Shown one piece after another: positions 1 through 14,853 of a stretch of DNA of 64,000 nucleotides; within the stretch, counting starts at the first letter, position 1; every line of letters starts with the position of its first letter. The notes under the pieces are model-generated. The model searched no databases, was not told the origin of the DNA, and was given only the letters and a program-made list of their open reading frames with translations. Location: NCBI GenBank assembly GCA_023101725.1, contig JALJCO010007877.1:434001-498000 (forward strand), written 5' to 3'. A program made the translations under genes and the position numbers. Origin of the DNA: Atherinomorus stipes. Its lineage: Eukaryota; Chordata; Actinopteri; Atheriniformes; Atherinidae.

Positions 1-169
1 TTTCAGTGTTTTATCTTTGTACGCCTTCAGGTGTACTGAAATCCAAGTACAGCTTCTTCTCTGCCTGCTATTATTGTTAAATGATTCTTGTTATCCCTCA
101 CCTAATGTGGTTTTTCCTGCTCTGAAAATGTGAGTTTGAAGTGCTCGAACAGCTGCCGCTGCATATTAA

Positions 170-2923
<2,754 letters not shown>

Positions 2924-4694
2924 AGCAGCCTGCCCCTCTTCTTTGTCCTCCTCATCCTCCTCTCCTGCGACGCCTCCTTCCCTTCCTACTTTAACAAACC
3001 ATAACCACAGACTGTAACCAACTGTGTGTGTGTTTGTGTGCAAGAGGCTGTTTGGGTGTGCGCGTGCGCTGGAATGTGTGTGTGTATTCATCACTTTTAA
3101 CACCCCACCTGGACACCTCTACAGCTCTGCACCGGCACTACGTCTTCAGTGAATAACGGGATGTTTCTGCAGCTGACGGATTACTTCTTCAACCACAAAA
3201 TAAACTGCACCAACCACCTCCTGACTGTTGATTTTGTTGTACATTTAATTTTTTTTTTTTTTTTTTAAATCGTCTCCCTCTACGTTTGAGGCTGTTCGAT
3301 TGTTTGTTTTTTCTTTTTCTTTTTTTTTTCCTGGCTTCTCTACCTGTTGACTGCCTGCTTTTTTGTTGCCTGTCCAGAAGTGGGAGACATGAAATTGGAT
3401 TTTAAGACAAAAGACGTGAAGAGGGAAGCGGAATTGGGATGGAGATGTGTATATGATTTTGTTTTTTTTTCTCTATCCTCATCCCACCTCACTCACCAGC
3501 TTTTTTTTTTTTTCCTGAGTTTTGGGGGTTTGTTTTTAAATAAAGTTGTTTAAAGAGGAATCAGACCGCTGTGTGCAGAGTTTGATGGAAGGATGTTTGT
3601 GAGGACTAATGGATAAAGAGAGGGAGGGGGAGCCCAGATGGTCATTTTGCAGGTGAAACTGCAAGCTGACATTCACGCTGAATTTCACTAGTTGCCCCGA
3701 TGAAGTTCTTAATAGTTTCTGCTCCGATCTTATAGTGTAACAAAGAAAAAAATAAACAGTATTTTCAAGTTTACACACAATTATTTCTCATTTAGTTTGG
3801 TTGGAGGATTAAGTAATTTTTGTCTTTATGCAGATCTTGTATAATAATAAAAAAAAAAATCTGCAAAACAGCATCTGTTTAAAAATAAACGGAAGAAAAA
3901 TGAGATTTGTCTGTATGTCATCTTGAACATTGAGGTTTCTCAGGACCGGCAATTACACATTTTGACTTTAAGGAACACACACCCCAACATTACCCCCTTA
4001 ACTCTCTTTTCCTTTATTTTTTTGGGAGAGTGTATTTGTTTTTCTTAGTCATTCCTCGAAACACAAACGTACACACAAGCTTCCATCTTCCCTTGATTCT
4101 GTCGCCTCCTGGTGGTTGAGAGCAGTAACTGCGCTGTGCTTGGTTAGAGCTGCAGACCCTTAGAGCCCCACAGGTTTGAGGATTGTGTAGAGCCAAAAAA
4201 AAAAAAAAAGAAACCAGCATTGTGAAAAACACTTAAAGCCCTATGAATTTACTTTTTTTCTTTTCTTTTAAAGCACAGATGGAATGCACCCCTTATAATG
4301 CATAGCTGGCTCTGTAAAGACAACATTTAAGAATTGTATATTTAAAAATATGAACATGTAAAATTTAAGAAACACGCCTTTTTTCTTGGGTACAGATGGA
4401 GCCAGGTGTTCATACTTCTTGTGAGTAGGATTTTTTTTTTTTTTTTTTTTTTTCTTTACGTTATTGATGTACCATTGACTAAATTTTTTTTTTTCTGTTA
4501 CATCTGGATGTTTTTTTTTTCTTTTAAAACTAACTGCGGTGGTTTGTCTTGTTAAAACCTTAAAGTACAATGATGACCTGCAGAATCACAACCTTAATTT
4601 GATCTTTTCCAGTTTAAAATCATCAGTGTAGCAGCAGTGTACGACAACTATTCCTGTATATTGCCTTTTTGCTGGAAAATGTATGTTGAATAAA
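2924..4694 (+). other. usp7: usp7 3' untranslated region with alternative poly(A) signals
   Basis: Downstream of the usp7 stop the sequence is T-rich with several homopolymer runs and no credible ORF. AATAAA hexamers occur at about 3199-3204, 3539-3544, 3748-3755 and 4689-4694, each a plausible 3' end. Use of the last would give a UTR of about 1.8 kb. Which is used cannot be decided from sequence. Confidence 0.6.
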
Positions 4695-5206
4695 ATTTTC
4701 TATAAAAACTAAAACGCACAGTGCGACTACTTGTCCATTAGGGGGCAAACCACTGATGTAGTTATTTATTTATTTATTTTTAAGTGGACTGGTGATTGTG
4801 TGAATTCAAGTTAGGATGGATAGGAAAAAGTTTGTAAAAATTGACATGCTTGGTGAAAATTCAGAGCCTCTCAAAGCAGTTGAGCCATACTGAGAGAGGA
4901 CATTTTAAAAGTGCAGGGAATAAGTAAATCAGAACATCATCAAAGTTGCTGTAAAAACAAAGTGTACCTCGTGTTTCAACTATAGGTGACAATTTATTTT
5001 GCTTTTTGCCCCTCCAACAGGATGAGAGGAAAATGCTGTGCTGACCTGATCTGTTTTAGTTCCCACACCAACTTAATTTGTGAAGTATTTTTACACAAAG
5101 TATAAAGTGAAATCTTAATTTCAACCTAGAGTTGTAAATTTTGGCTCTGCATGCAGTGCCAGGGGGTCAAAGTCAACAGGAGGGGAACTCAGTGGCACAA
5201 ATGCTA

Positions 5207-5500
5207 TCACTTCAGTCTTTTTATTGGTAAAATTGAAGAAGCTAAAGCTTTCATTTGAACAAGAAATACAAGAAGAGCTGCAACTGAATAGGTTTCGTTT
5301 TGTTGTAGCAGAAACAACGGAGGGAAATCCATGCTTTCAAAAAAGCCCAGAGGAGGTATATACAGTAAAATGAGAAAAGTTGAGGTCCTTAAGACTGAGC
5401 CCTGTGGGACCCCAAATGAACTAAACCAATCCTGGCGAATGGTTACATCTGCGGGCAAAATTTCACCTGTAGCATTTACCTGTAGCCTCAAACTTCTCAA
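5207..5500 (-). mobile_element. Fragment of a LINE reverse transcriptase
   Basis: The complement strand reads about 95 codons containing FGVPQGSVL followed by FLILLYIPPLG. This resembles the reverse-transcriptase palm segment GVPQGSVLGPLLF..LY..PLG of teleost LINEs. The glycine after VL is replaced and the downstream YADD box is not in frame, so it is a dead fragment. The clade cannot be assigned. Confidence 0.5.
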
Positions 5501-6239
5501 AGGGCATTACTAAATATCTAACTTACTGCCGAAATTGTATAAAAATTAACTTTTGTATTTATATTTCATGAAAAAACTAAATGGTCAGAACATGGATAAA
5601 AAAATGAAATAAGGGTTACGTTCTTCACAGTCCTACCCAAAAAGGACCTGTTCCACCCAGGGGCTTTAAAAACAGAGAAAGTGGGGATGGGGGCAGATGG
5701 ACAGGTTGTCATTATTACAATATATTTGTGAATAAAAAGTTAGACAAAGATTTTAACAGATCCAGATTCTTCTATGGAGAAAAAAAAAAACTGCTATGCG
5801 CTTTCGCCACCAACTACTTGAAATTCATGAGTTCAGATAATTGGGAATGGGTTTAATTACTGGGAAAATCTGTCAGCCTACTCAAGGCGACTTAAAATTT
5901 TTTGCTGAATTCATAAGTGATACCTGCATAATCCCTCACAGAAACTACATGCAATTGATAAGTGAACCAAGAGTTTATTATTTTAAAGAAATACTTCGAA
6001 GATTACAAACAAAACCATCTATCTGGCAGATGTCTGGCATTTCATGGCTGGAAATGTGGCTGACTGAATGTTTCTTAAAAGAATAAGCAATGAACAGCTA
6101 TTCAATTAATGAAGGTTGAAAGTGGAAAGCTGCATGGTTGTGTGTGCCTCGTGCCCCAGTTTGACACAAGCTGCCCCTGCCTGACACTGACCTCTGACCT
6201 TTATAAACACAGAGGAAAAGGGGATGTTGAAAGTGCATC

Positions 6240-7453
6240 TTGGAACTGGTGGATCCAGTGGTCTCGTGTAGCTATGACTTAGTAACTACTTTTAATGTCT
6301 TTTAAGGCATTACGTTTCCCAAACAGTGCTCTAATTACAGTTAAACAAAGCTGGTACAGCAGTTTTAAAGTTCAGAGGGTTTTCACTTCATTCACAATGT
6401 TTTGTCCATTCAGGGACACCATAGTAAAAACGGCGGCACAAATATGGCAACATCCATGTATGTGCACTGTCTGTCGCTGCACAATCTGTTCAGGTTGCAT
6501 GATCCGTAACATCGGCTCATCTGCACATGTGCAGAAAGGAATACTTCCAGGTCGCCACTGAATCTGCTGCATTTAGGAAAATAATGTCCCAAAAATAAAA
6601 ACTTCCATCCTTGATAATAATAAAAGTAACAGATGGGGGAATGAACATTATTGATTTTGAAGTGATGAATGCTGTACTGAAATTAAAATGGTTGCAGATG
6701 CTTTGCATATGTGATTTTGATCCTGAGTCAATTGTCAGAGTACCACACAAGAAAGTGTTGTACAAACACAATTTCACTTCACATAATATCTATTTGGAAT
6801 AATAGATATATTCTACATAAGAGAAATCCTTACAATAGGGACTGGGAGGAAAAATTAGTTATGGCCATTGTTCACTTAATGGATACAAATGGTGACATTT
6901 TAGATTTCACAGATTTTAATAGCAAATTCAATTTAGACTGTCCACAGAAAGTTTCTGTCTGTAGTCCAGGCACATCACAGTTTTCTAATATAAAAAGATG
7001 TGAAGGAAAACTAAACCATAAACTATTTTCTTTAAAAAACAAACAACAAACAAACAAAAAAAAAAACATCTGCAGCCATTTTAATTTCAGTACAGAATTC
7101 ATCACTTCAAAATCAATAATGTTCATTTCCCCATCTGTTACTTTTTAATTATTATCAAGGATGGAAGTTTTTATTTTCAGGACATTATTTTCCTAAATCC
7201 AGCAGATTCAATGGCGACCTGGAAGTATTCCTTTCCGCACATGTGCAGATGAGCCGACTTTACGGATCATGCTTCCTGAGCAGATTGTGCAGCGACATGC
7301 ACTCCCAGCAAGTAGATGTAAATGACTCATTCTAAGAAATAAACATATAACAGCTATTTTAGTGCAGCAATTACACATCAATAGAAACATAGTTTTAAAT
7401 CATATGTTAAATTTTTCTGCCATTGACCTTTGTTTATTCTACATACTGTACCT
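6240..7453. mobile_element. TTAA-family miniature element, copy 1 (left-truncated, interrupted)
   Basis: From GGTGGATCCAGTGGTCTC (about 6249) to ACATACTGTACCT (ends 7453, followed by TTAA 7454-7457) this follows the same consensus as the copies at 10523, 31936 and 37989. The left terminal about 150 bases are missing. It is interrupted at 6472-7297 by an unrelated element with long inverted arms. Confidence 0.8.
6472..7297. mobile_element. Non-autonomous element with about 230-bp inverted arms, nested in a TTAA-family copy
   Basis: Left arm 6472-6700 (starting TGTCGCTGCACAATCTG) is the inverted complement of right arm 7067-7297 with only scattered mismatches. A unique centre of about 366 bp shows no transposase. 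Comparison with uninterrupted copies of the host element gives the insertion site. The flanks TGCACTGTC (6463-6471) and TGCACTCCC (7298-7306) agree at 7 of 9 bases, compatible with a 9-bp target duplication as in Mutator-like elements. Superfamily remains uncertain. Confidence 0.75.
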
Positions 7454-8529
7454 TTAAAGTATGTTTGGATGTTGGTGCAGTAAATGCAAAAGAGCTTTCC
7501 AAATTCCCGTATATGTACGACAGTGAATGCAGCATATTTAAAACACAAGGAGACATGTATAATCTACGTATATGACATTGTTTTATTAGATAAACATAGA
7601 TTTTAATTAGTTAATAATGGTTAATAACGGAAGTTTAAGTATACTTAATTTTGTCCAGGGTTATTGTGAAAGTAGAAAACATTTTGCTACATATTGTGAT
7701 TGACTTATCAAGCAAAAAGTTGTTCCAAAGAAAGGCAGAAGAAATAACAGATTGTATATCTACCATTATCTATATATAGATATAAAGACATATATTCTAT
7801 TATTTTATATTGGTTGATTTTTACAATGTATCAAATAAATATGTTAAATTCCCATGAGAAGTAAATATTTAGGTAATCTAGACAAACTTTATCTTCGAAC
7901 GTTCAGGTTGCCCTTCATCTGCTCATGTTAATGCTGCACAAACAAGTCACATAAGTTTAATTATGTTATGGAGTTTTTAATTTCTACCAGAAAGCAAAAC
8001 ACCAACACAAATATTCTTCCACTGGTTGCAGTTATTTCTTCAAAAGTCTAAATGTCCCTTCAGATAGGCAGCAAATTGGTTTAATTTTCAAATGCACAGC
8101 CCCTTCACACACGAAACATTCAATAAAATCTATGTACAAGCCTTCAATGAAGCAGCGTTCTGTTTGTCAAAGTCTGTGACAACATGAGAGTTTAAAATGA
8201 GAAAGAAAAAAGAAAGTGCATGGGGTGTCTAGGGTGCGCTTTAAATGACCAGAGCTTGTGATTTTCAGCACGTGATACTCTGACAGCACAATCCCTCCCA
8301 GTGTGTTTGCTAATAATATGATGCAGCATGGAAGTCATTCATGTTAGATTTTGCCTCGACTAATGCGATGAATCATCCATAGAAATAAGCTACATTTGAG
8401 TGAGACCTCTCAGTGTCAGAAAAGGACCCGACTTATTGTTTTCCATCGGGGTAACCCAAAGGCAGATGAAGGTGACAGGATGTTATTTCTTATTTCTATG
8501 GGTCCTTTTGTTTCCCTCCCTCATGTTTG

Positions 8530-9801
8530 TCATTTACAGCATTGTTTCTTCTCTACGTGCAGGACTCTGCGGCATTTGGGGCACGTGTGGTGGGCATCCT
8601 TGAAGCGTTTCATGAAGAATGGGATCAGGCAGCAGCACAGGACTAACCTGCAACACACATACACACTCAGTGAGCTTCATAGAGATCTATTGATTTATTT
8701 TGTCAAGCATCTTTGTTCAGTGATTTACCGAAAAAGTGTGGTAAAGCTCAATGTTAAAAGCCCAAATCAAGATGATAATGCAAATTATATTCCAATAAAA
8801 TGTGATGATTATTACATTTACTGTATTTTAGTATTCAAAAAATGCCTTGTATTTTAGTTGTGAAAATGTGTCAGAGGAACTTCAAAATAAAGCCATTTTC
8901 ATAATAAAAGTGGATTTGACATTGAATTTTGGTTGATATTGGGTTTTTGGATCGATTTACGATCAGTACATCGATCTATAGGACACCCCCAGTCCTTACA
9001 AAGAAATACCCCTTTTTAAGAGGGTCAAGATTTGATTTTTAGCATTTAGGTTTTGGTTAGGGTTGGGGCAAGCTGGTGGTGCAGTAGGTTAAGTCATTTT
9101 GGGCTATTTTGTCTTTTTAGAGATGAAAATGTTCAATACAGAAACAAACCTCAAGAAGAAAAAGAAACAATTGCAGCTGTGGTGGACATCCACAACAAAA
9201 AGCAAGTGGCTAAAACAAAGTTCCCAAGCAGACTCACCCGAGGCAGATGAAGAGTAGGCACATCAGCCAGGCATAAGTTCCTGCTTTGTAGGTGACGTTT
9301 GTCATGACCTGTTGTTGGCAGTTGGGGCAGGTTGTCATGCCAGGGTTAGACCCCAGTCCCACATCGTAGCTCACAAACTTTCTTTTGCCATCTGCAGAGT
9401 CGGCCCCGGTGCCCAGGCCTCCTCCTCCACTTGTGTATACTGTCGGTGGCAGAGAGGAGGGAAGCGGAAACAGAAAAGATATTTGATTATGGAAGAAATT
9501 AAGGCAAAAAAGAGAGAATAAAAGTAACCTTGGGGATAAAACTACCTGGTGTGACCTGAGTTGCTGCGGCCTCCTCTGAGGTGGGAGGGGTGAACGGGGT
9601 GTGGACGTGGTAAACCTTCACTCCACTCCCTTGAACTTCTACTGGACCAAACCAAAAAGAGAAGAAAGAACAGAATAAAAACAGATCCAGGAAGAAGCAG
9701 CAGAAAAAATCAGCTGGCTGTGATTATTAATGTAAGCACGTGCGTTTTGACGTACCTGGTATGAGATAAGGAGGGGGGTCTGTTGTTTTATCTGAACTCA
9801 T
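8530..9801 (-). CDS. LITAF-domain membrane protein (LITAF/CDIP1 family)
   Basis: Four coding exons on the minus strand: 9756-9801 (ATG 9799-9801), 9546-9641, 9238-9439 and 8530-8647 (stop 8530-8532). Phases agree and give 153 aa, close to the 161 aa of human LITAF. A PPPY motif (residues 9-12) near the N-terminus matches the PPxY site that binds NEDD4-type ligases in LITAF. The C-terminal LITAF domain has a CPNC pair (C85, C88), a hydrophobic stretch around residues 104-126 that inserts into the membrane, and a HHTCPKC pair (C137, C140), the expected zinc ligands. Family members sit on the cytosolic face of late endosomes and lysosomes and act in endosomal sorting. The start is preceded by a splice acceptor at 9806, so the 5'UTR continues in an upstream exon. 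Which of the several fish LITAF-like paralogues this is cannot be decided. Confidence 0.9.
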
Positions 9802-10522
9802 TTTGCTGTAAATAAAGAGAATGAACAGAAATAATTGGTTACAAGGAGATGATGAAGATAGAATCCATCAGTGCTTCCTCATGTGAGCACTGTGCGATGC
9901 TACTTGTAGCCACCAGATAGAGCCAAACTCCCCTAAAGCCACTTGAAAACATGCTCTGTGGCTCTGGAGAAAATGTCTGTCCTCCCAAACTCACACATGT
10001 ACAACCCAAGATGATAGATTACTCAGCCCGGGGTGCATATGAACAGCATTGTATGGATGTTTTGTGTCAGCATCAGAGGAAACACCCGGGTGTGTCTGCT
10101 ACGACACAAATGGCTGACATGTCTCAGGCGTGGTCACTTTTTTAAAAACTTCTTTCAGCCTAAATAAATATTTGCAAGATGATCTGAGTGGATGCAGGAT
10201 TCACTTTTCATTCATTTTATGTACTACAAAAATCACATAGATGCATATATGATTATCCCAGTTCCTTCTAAATCCAGTTTAAGAACTGAATAAAGCTTTT
10301 CATATCAATGTATTGACTGAGTGAGCTTTTTCTCTCCTTATCTACCTAACTTATGTAATTGCTCCATGAAATTCATTATTATTGAGGAGGTTATTTGCAA
10401 AATTGCCGTTTAGAACCACGTACAGGAGCTGTACCACAAAAGTAGCACCAGTCAAAATGTTGTTTTTTTTACATTGAGAAATATGCAGTTTAAAAGATGA
10501 AGCAGCATCAATCACGACTTAA

Positions 10523-11061
10523 AGGTACAGTATGTAAAAAAAAAAACCAAAGGTCAGTGGCAGAAAAAATGTGATATATGATTCAAAACTGCTTCTATTG
10601 ATGTGTTATTACTGCACTAGAATAGTTGTTATATGTTTATTTTCTTAGAATGAGTCATATATATCTACTTGCTGGGCGGTGCACATATGGATGCTGCCAT
10701 ATTTGTTCCACAACTGTTACTACAGTGTCCCTAAATGGACAAAACAGTGTGTGTGAAGTGAGAACACTGATCTTTAAAACTGCTCTCCCAGCTTTGTTTT
10801 AATGGGAGTTACACTGTTTGGGATAAGTAATGCCTTAAAAGATATCAAAAGTAGTTACTTATATTACAGTCATAGCTACACCTGAGACCACTGGATCCAC
10901 CCACAGATTAAAATATTTTTGTCTGGGAGAATATTGGCCACTAACAGCCACCATAAATTCAAAACAGTGCTTGGAATATGAAGTCATTTGAAAGAAAACA
11001 TCTTTTCTTTCAAATACCCATCTCTACCACTAGATGTCAGTAATTGTTACATACTGTACCT
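10523..11061. mobile_element. TTAA-family miniature element, copy 2 (complete)
   Basis: A 539-bp element with ends AGGTACAGTATGT and ACATACTGTACCT, flanked on both sides by TTAA (10519-10522 and 11062-11065). It is in opposite orientation to copies 1 and 3. No coding capacity. TTAA duplication and AGG ends fit piggyBac or Kolobok-type mobilisation, but no parent transposase is present in the window. Confidence 0.85.
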
Positions 11062-12044
11062 TTAAAAGATTTTATGCACTTGTCGCAGTCCTATAAATCA
11101 GATTTCATACACAAAACTTTGAAACTATGCATGCTGCACATGCATCTTCTGTTTTAACTTCTGTCCCTTTAAGAATCTCCTTTTGGTAAAAGATCATTTA
11201 TCCTGATTGGTCCGTTTATTGGTGAAAACGATTTCAAGAAAGCTGCTCATTTCTTGCATTTTTTTTTTAAGGACTTAATCTTTTTTGTTTGGCATTCTGA
11301 GACACTGTACATGGTGAAGAAGATAAGTAACTGGAGAATAGCCTGGCTTGCCAGTGACGTATTTCAGGCTTTGTAGATGCATGTTTTGTTTTGTGTGGAG
11401 ACTTTTTTTCCCTTTGATGTGGACGTTGGGATGTTTGTAACTTTGCAGACTTTATATATGTATAAGAAAAAGCTTGTGCACAGGAAATATGAATAAAAAC
11501 ACACAAAACATCTATTGATTCATGTCCACAGACATCATTTATGTTTTTTTGTGTGTGTGTGTGTGCGTGTGAGTGTGTGCAAATAACTACAAACAGGAAC
11601 ACAGAGTCAACCACATTTTTGTGAAATAGTCACAAAAGGGTTGTTGCATCACATATAGGTAACAAAATCCTCATTAATTAGTCTGTAAGTGGGGAATGGA
11701 GTGATGCATAGGACTCAGGTGAAACAGCTGGATAAAAAACCAAATAACAAATCAAACCCCTGAACTTTCTATTATAAGCTAATTGTAGGCCAAAGGTCAA
11801 TGAAAATATTCTGTTGTTTCCTTCTTCTGTTTACCTAACTCTAAACTACATCAGCAAACCACAATGCTGGCACGTACAAGCTGTTCCTCACAGCGTCACT
11901 GACTGAAACCACAAATATCGATGACAAATACACAGTTACAAACATATAAAACACTGAAGAGACAATCTGAGAGATAAACTGAGGAAAAATACAAACTATC
12001 TAACAATTGGCCATGAAATATCCCAGTAATGTCAGCTCAGAAAC

Positions 12045-12130
12045 AGAATTCATGATAATTAGACTATGTAAAGCGATCTGAGAGGACTTATGGAGAAAGA
12101 TGGTGCATTATAAATGAAACTGAACTGAAA
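12045..12130 (+). repeat. Degenerate LINE-like 3' tail
   Basis: The segment TGTAAAGCGATCTGAGAGGACTT then TGCATTATAAATGAAACTGAACTGAA is similar to the widespread teleost 3' tail pattern 'taaagcgctttgag ... gctatataaat' ending in a short direct repeat. No upstream reverse transcriptase was found. Assignment is from recalled pattern only. Confidence 0.35.
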
Positions 12131-14297
12131 GAGCTATTAGCTCAGCATTACATGTTGCTTAACGTTACAGCAGTGTTTCTTGAAGGAAAACACTTGATTT
12201 AATAGATTCATGTAGTTTTCCAGGTTCATTTTTATTTCTTACGTGAAGCTTGATGCATTGTTGAAAATAAATGCTTTATAACTTGCTCATTTGAGAGAGC
12301 TCAGCACATCATGACCACTCAAAAATAATAGACTGAATAAATCGTTAAAAGATTGAAAGCATTCATTTTTTTGTCCCTGTTTTTTAAACTTTAATGTCAG
12401 CCTAACCTCAAATCAAACGCCAGCCTGGTGCGCCTTCCTCCCCTCATTCATCACATGCACTGAGGTGCAGCCACAGCCCTTTGCGTGCGGCTGCAGTTTG
12501 GACCCGTAAAAGATCATTGCTTTGTCAATGTGTTACACACAGATGCTCACAGACGGACACAGCCTGCATACACCCATACGCTGGTGCAGGAATGCGACGG
12601 AGCTGCATGCTTCTCTCTGTGTCACAGACTGAGGGTGTGTCAGCCAAACCTGCAGATGATGAGCTCACACTCTGCAGGTTAAACGTATTCTCAAAGATTG
12701 ATCTGAACTTTTATCAAAACGCTCATTCTGAGTCAAATATCTACTGTGTTTTATTTAAAATAAGAATTAAGGTTTACTCCAGAAAGTCACTGAAAAGTAT
12801 TTCCAAACTGCTGAAACTTCAGCGTGCTACATTTCTCTCCTCTGCATCCCCTTCTGTACACGTGTACTGTCATGGTTGCAGCTCAGATCTTAGAAGACTG
12901 GTTCCTCCAACCATTTTCTGGCACTGCTGGTGTGTGTCAGCTGACGGTTCATAGATTGTAAATGTTGGGTGTGTTGGTTTCAGGTTTGTCAAGGAAACTG
13001 CTGATGCCGGAAAAAAGTTTCCAAAATTTACGTACTCTTGACAGATTTGCTCCCTTAAATGGATGAGGAAATCATACTGTACTTGCAAAGTCTGGGATGC
13101 TGCACTCCAGATCTCTTCATATTTGTAATATGAACATTAAATAAGCCTGAAAAAATAAATAAATGAAGGCAAACACCGAAGCAGGTAAAATCTACCATGC
13201 ATATACAGATGGATGCATAAATCATGTAGTTTCTGTCTCCATATGGGACATCTGGCCAGTGGTGGAGACAATGTTTGGGTGTGGCTTCTGAAAATCCATC
13301 TGCCACATTGCAGAGATACTTTCAAACCACTGTTGGGGGGAAATTACAGACTCAAACAATACATCCTTTGTAAAAGTAGCCAAAGACTGCAGCTTAGACT
13401 GCACGGCAAGCGCTTGGGACTCGTGGAAGAAAAATTTGTGAGCCAGTGAGTTGCTAACCCACCTCATACCCCCCCCCCACCATCACCAAAAAACTCTACC
13501 CAACTTGCAAACAGGCCTCTCTCTGTGCTAACGCCCTGCATCTGAATCACAGGTGTGGCCTCATTGTCAGTGACATCTGTGATGTGTTAGTGGGAAGAAG
13601 GTTCGCTCCCATCATGCATTTTAATGACCAGCTGGTGAAGCAGACAACTCAGAGCTGGAAATAATCCACTTGATCTCTCACCTCTTATCAGTATTTTGAT
13701 TTTAACTGCTGGGAAATTCAGTAAAAACGCTCTTGAGATGGCCCCCCCAAACCAAAAATGAACTCCAACATATTCTTTCTAAAAAAAAAAAAAAAGATCC
13801 TGTCACAGCGTATGATTGAACCATTTAAAATGGTTAAGATGAACACTTTTGTTGTGTTACAACACAAGTAATGTGTTTCTGTTTCAGTTAAACTCGCATC
13901 TTGTAACCAAAAACCAGTTCAGAGTTCAAATGTTGAAATTCGTCCACATTTCAGACTATATTTGTATTTTTGTGTCAAACTTTAAGAGGCCTGAAGTATG
14001 ACTTATCGCTGCCTGAACACAGAAAGAGAATGTATCCATTTACCTTGATTTTGAAGATAAAATCAGTTGTGTTTTTTTCCTAAATACATTCACAAGTTGC
14101 AGCAATGAACAACAACTCCCATCTTTGTAACTTACAACAAATCTTGCAACAATAAGACTAAAGTTTACGAAAACAGCTACAACTTCTCTATGCACAAATA
14201 CCAAACCTCCAGGTGATTAAATGTTTTAATGAATATAAGTTTCAGCCAAAAATCAAATGAAGTCTCTGTACATGACGAGAAGCTCTTAGTCTTACCT

Positions 14298-14380
14298 TGT
14301 TGAGGTGTTGCAGCTGGTAAGCAGGATGTGTGTGTGAGCTGTGAGTTCTGACAGATTGCAGCTGAGACGTCCACCTGTCA
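14298..14380 (-). other. Probable non-coding first exon of the LITAF-like gene
   Basis: The first coding exon begins at a splice acceptor (TTTACAG, complement of 9806-9812) four bases before its ATG, so a leader exon must lie upstream. On the minus strand a good donor, CAACAAG followed by GTAAGACT, lies at 14297/14298. This is the best candidate seen; the 5' boundary is a guess and transcript data would be needed. Confidence 0.35.
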
Positions 14381-14853
14381 TACCTGTATCTCCTCAAGCC
14401 TCACCTCCATCCCGCCCACAACCCTGCCCTCGCCAAAAACAAAGAGCAAGCGGCGGCCGTGACTCACTTGTTGGGTTTGATGTAGCAGTCACCGACTCTT
14501 CAGGTATGCTACGTAATTCTCTCTTTGTTTCTGGGAGATTATTGAGGGAGTGTATCTGTGTGTCACTTTCTTATATGGGAAGAACTTGTTTCCCTCGAGT
14601 TGCTTTGTACGATTCAGCAAACGAGTTGGCTGAACACAGATTGGAGACATTGATACGTTGTCATCAATGCCTGGAATGTCACTTGAAGGCTGCCGTGAAA
14701 CTGAGTGGCGTACGTTTACATGGTTTTACACACAAGAATTCAAACTATGCTTGCAAATTCTCAAAATGACAAACCATTTTCTTTCATATCAGTTTGTTAC
14801 TCTGGGAATTTTTCTGTAATTAAAAAAGAAGCCTAAAAACCAAGTCCTTCGAC

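Larger units (their letters stand above)
4700..8529. other. Intergenic region between usp7 and the LITAF-like gene
   Basis: No gene is supported here. It contains the LINE fragment at 5207-5500, a truncated TTAA-family element from about 6240 to 7453 with a second element nested inside it, and AT-rich sequence from 7460 to 8500 with short microsatellite tracts. The 3' end of the minus-strand LITAF-like transcript must fall in the right part, but no clear poly(A) signal was picked out. Confidence 0.6.
9806..14297 (-). other. Large leader intron of the LITAF-like gene (inferred)
   Basis: About 4.5 kb without a supported gene. It holds a complete TTAA-family element (10523-11061) and a degenerate LINE 3'-end-like segment (about 12045-12130). 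The open frame of 157 codons at 12481-12954 has no recognisable domain and is considered chance. Confidence 0.4.

Noticed and set aside
8396..8857. Open frame of 153 codons overlapping the LITAF last exon
   Set aside because: It is on the opposite strand of a real exon and has no independent support.
12481..12954. Open frame of 157 codons in the LITAF leader intron
   Set aside because: No domain, biased composition and no splice context; plausible by chance in this length of non-coding DNA.
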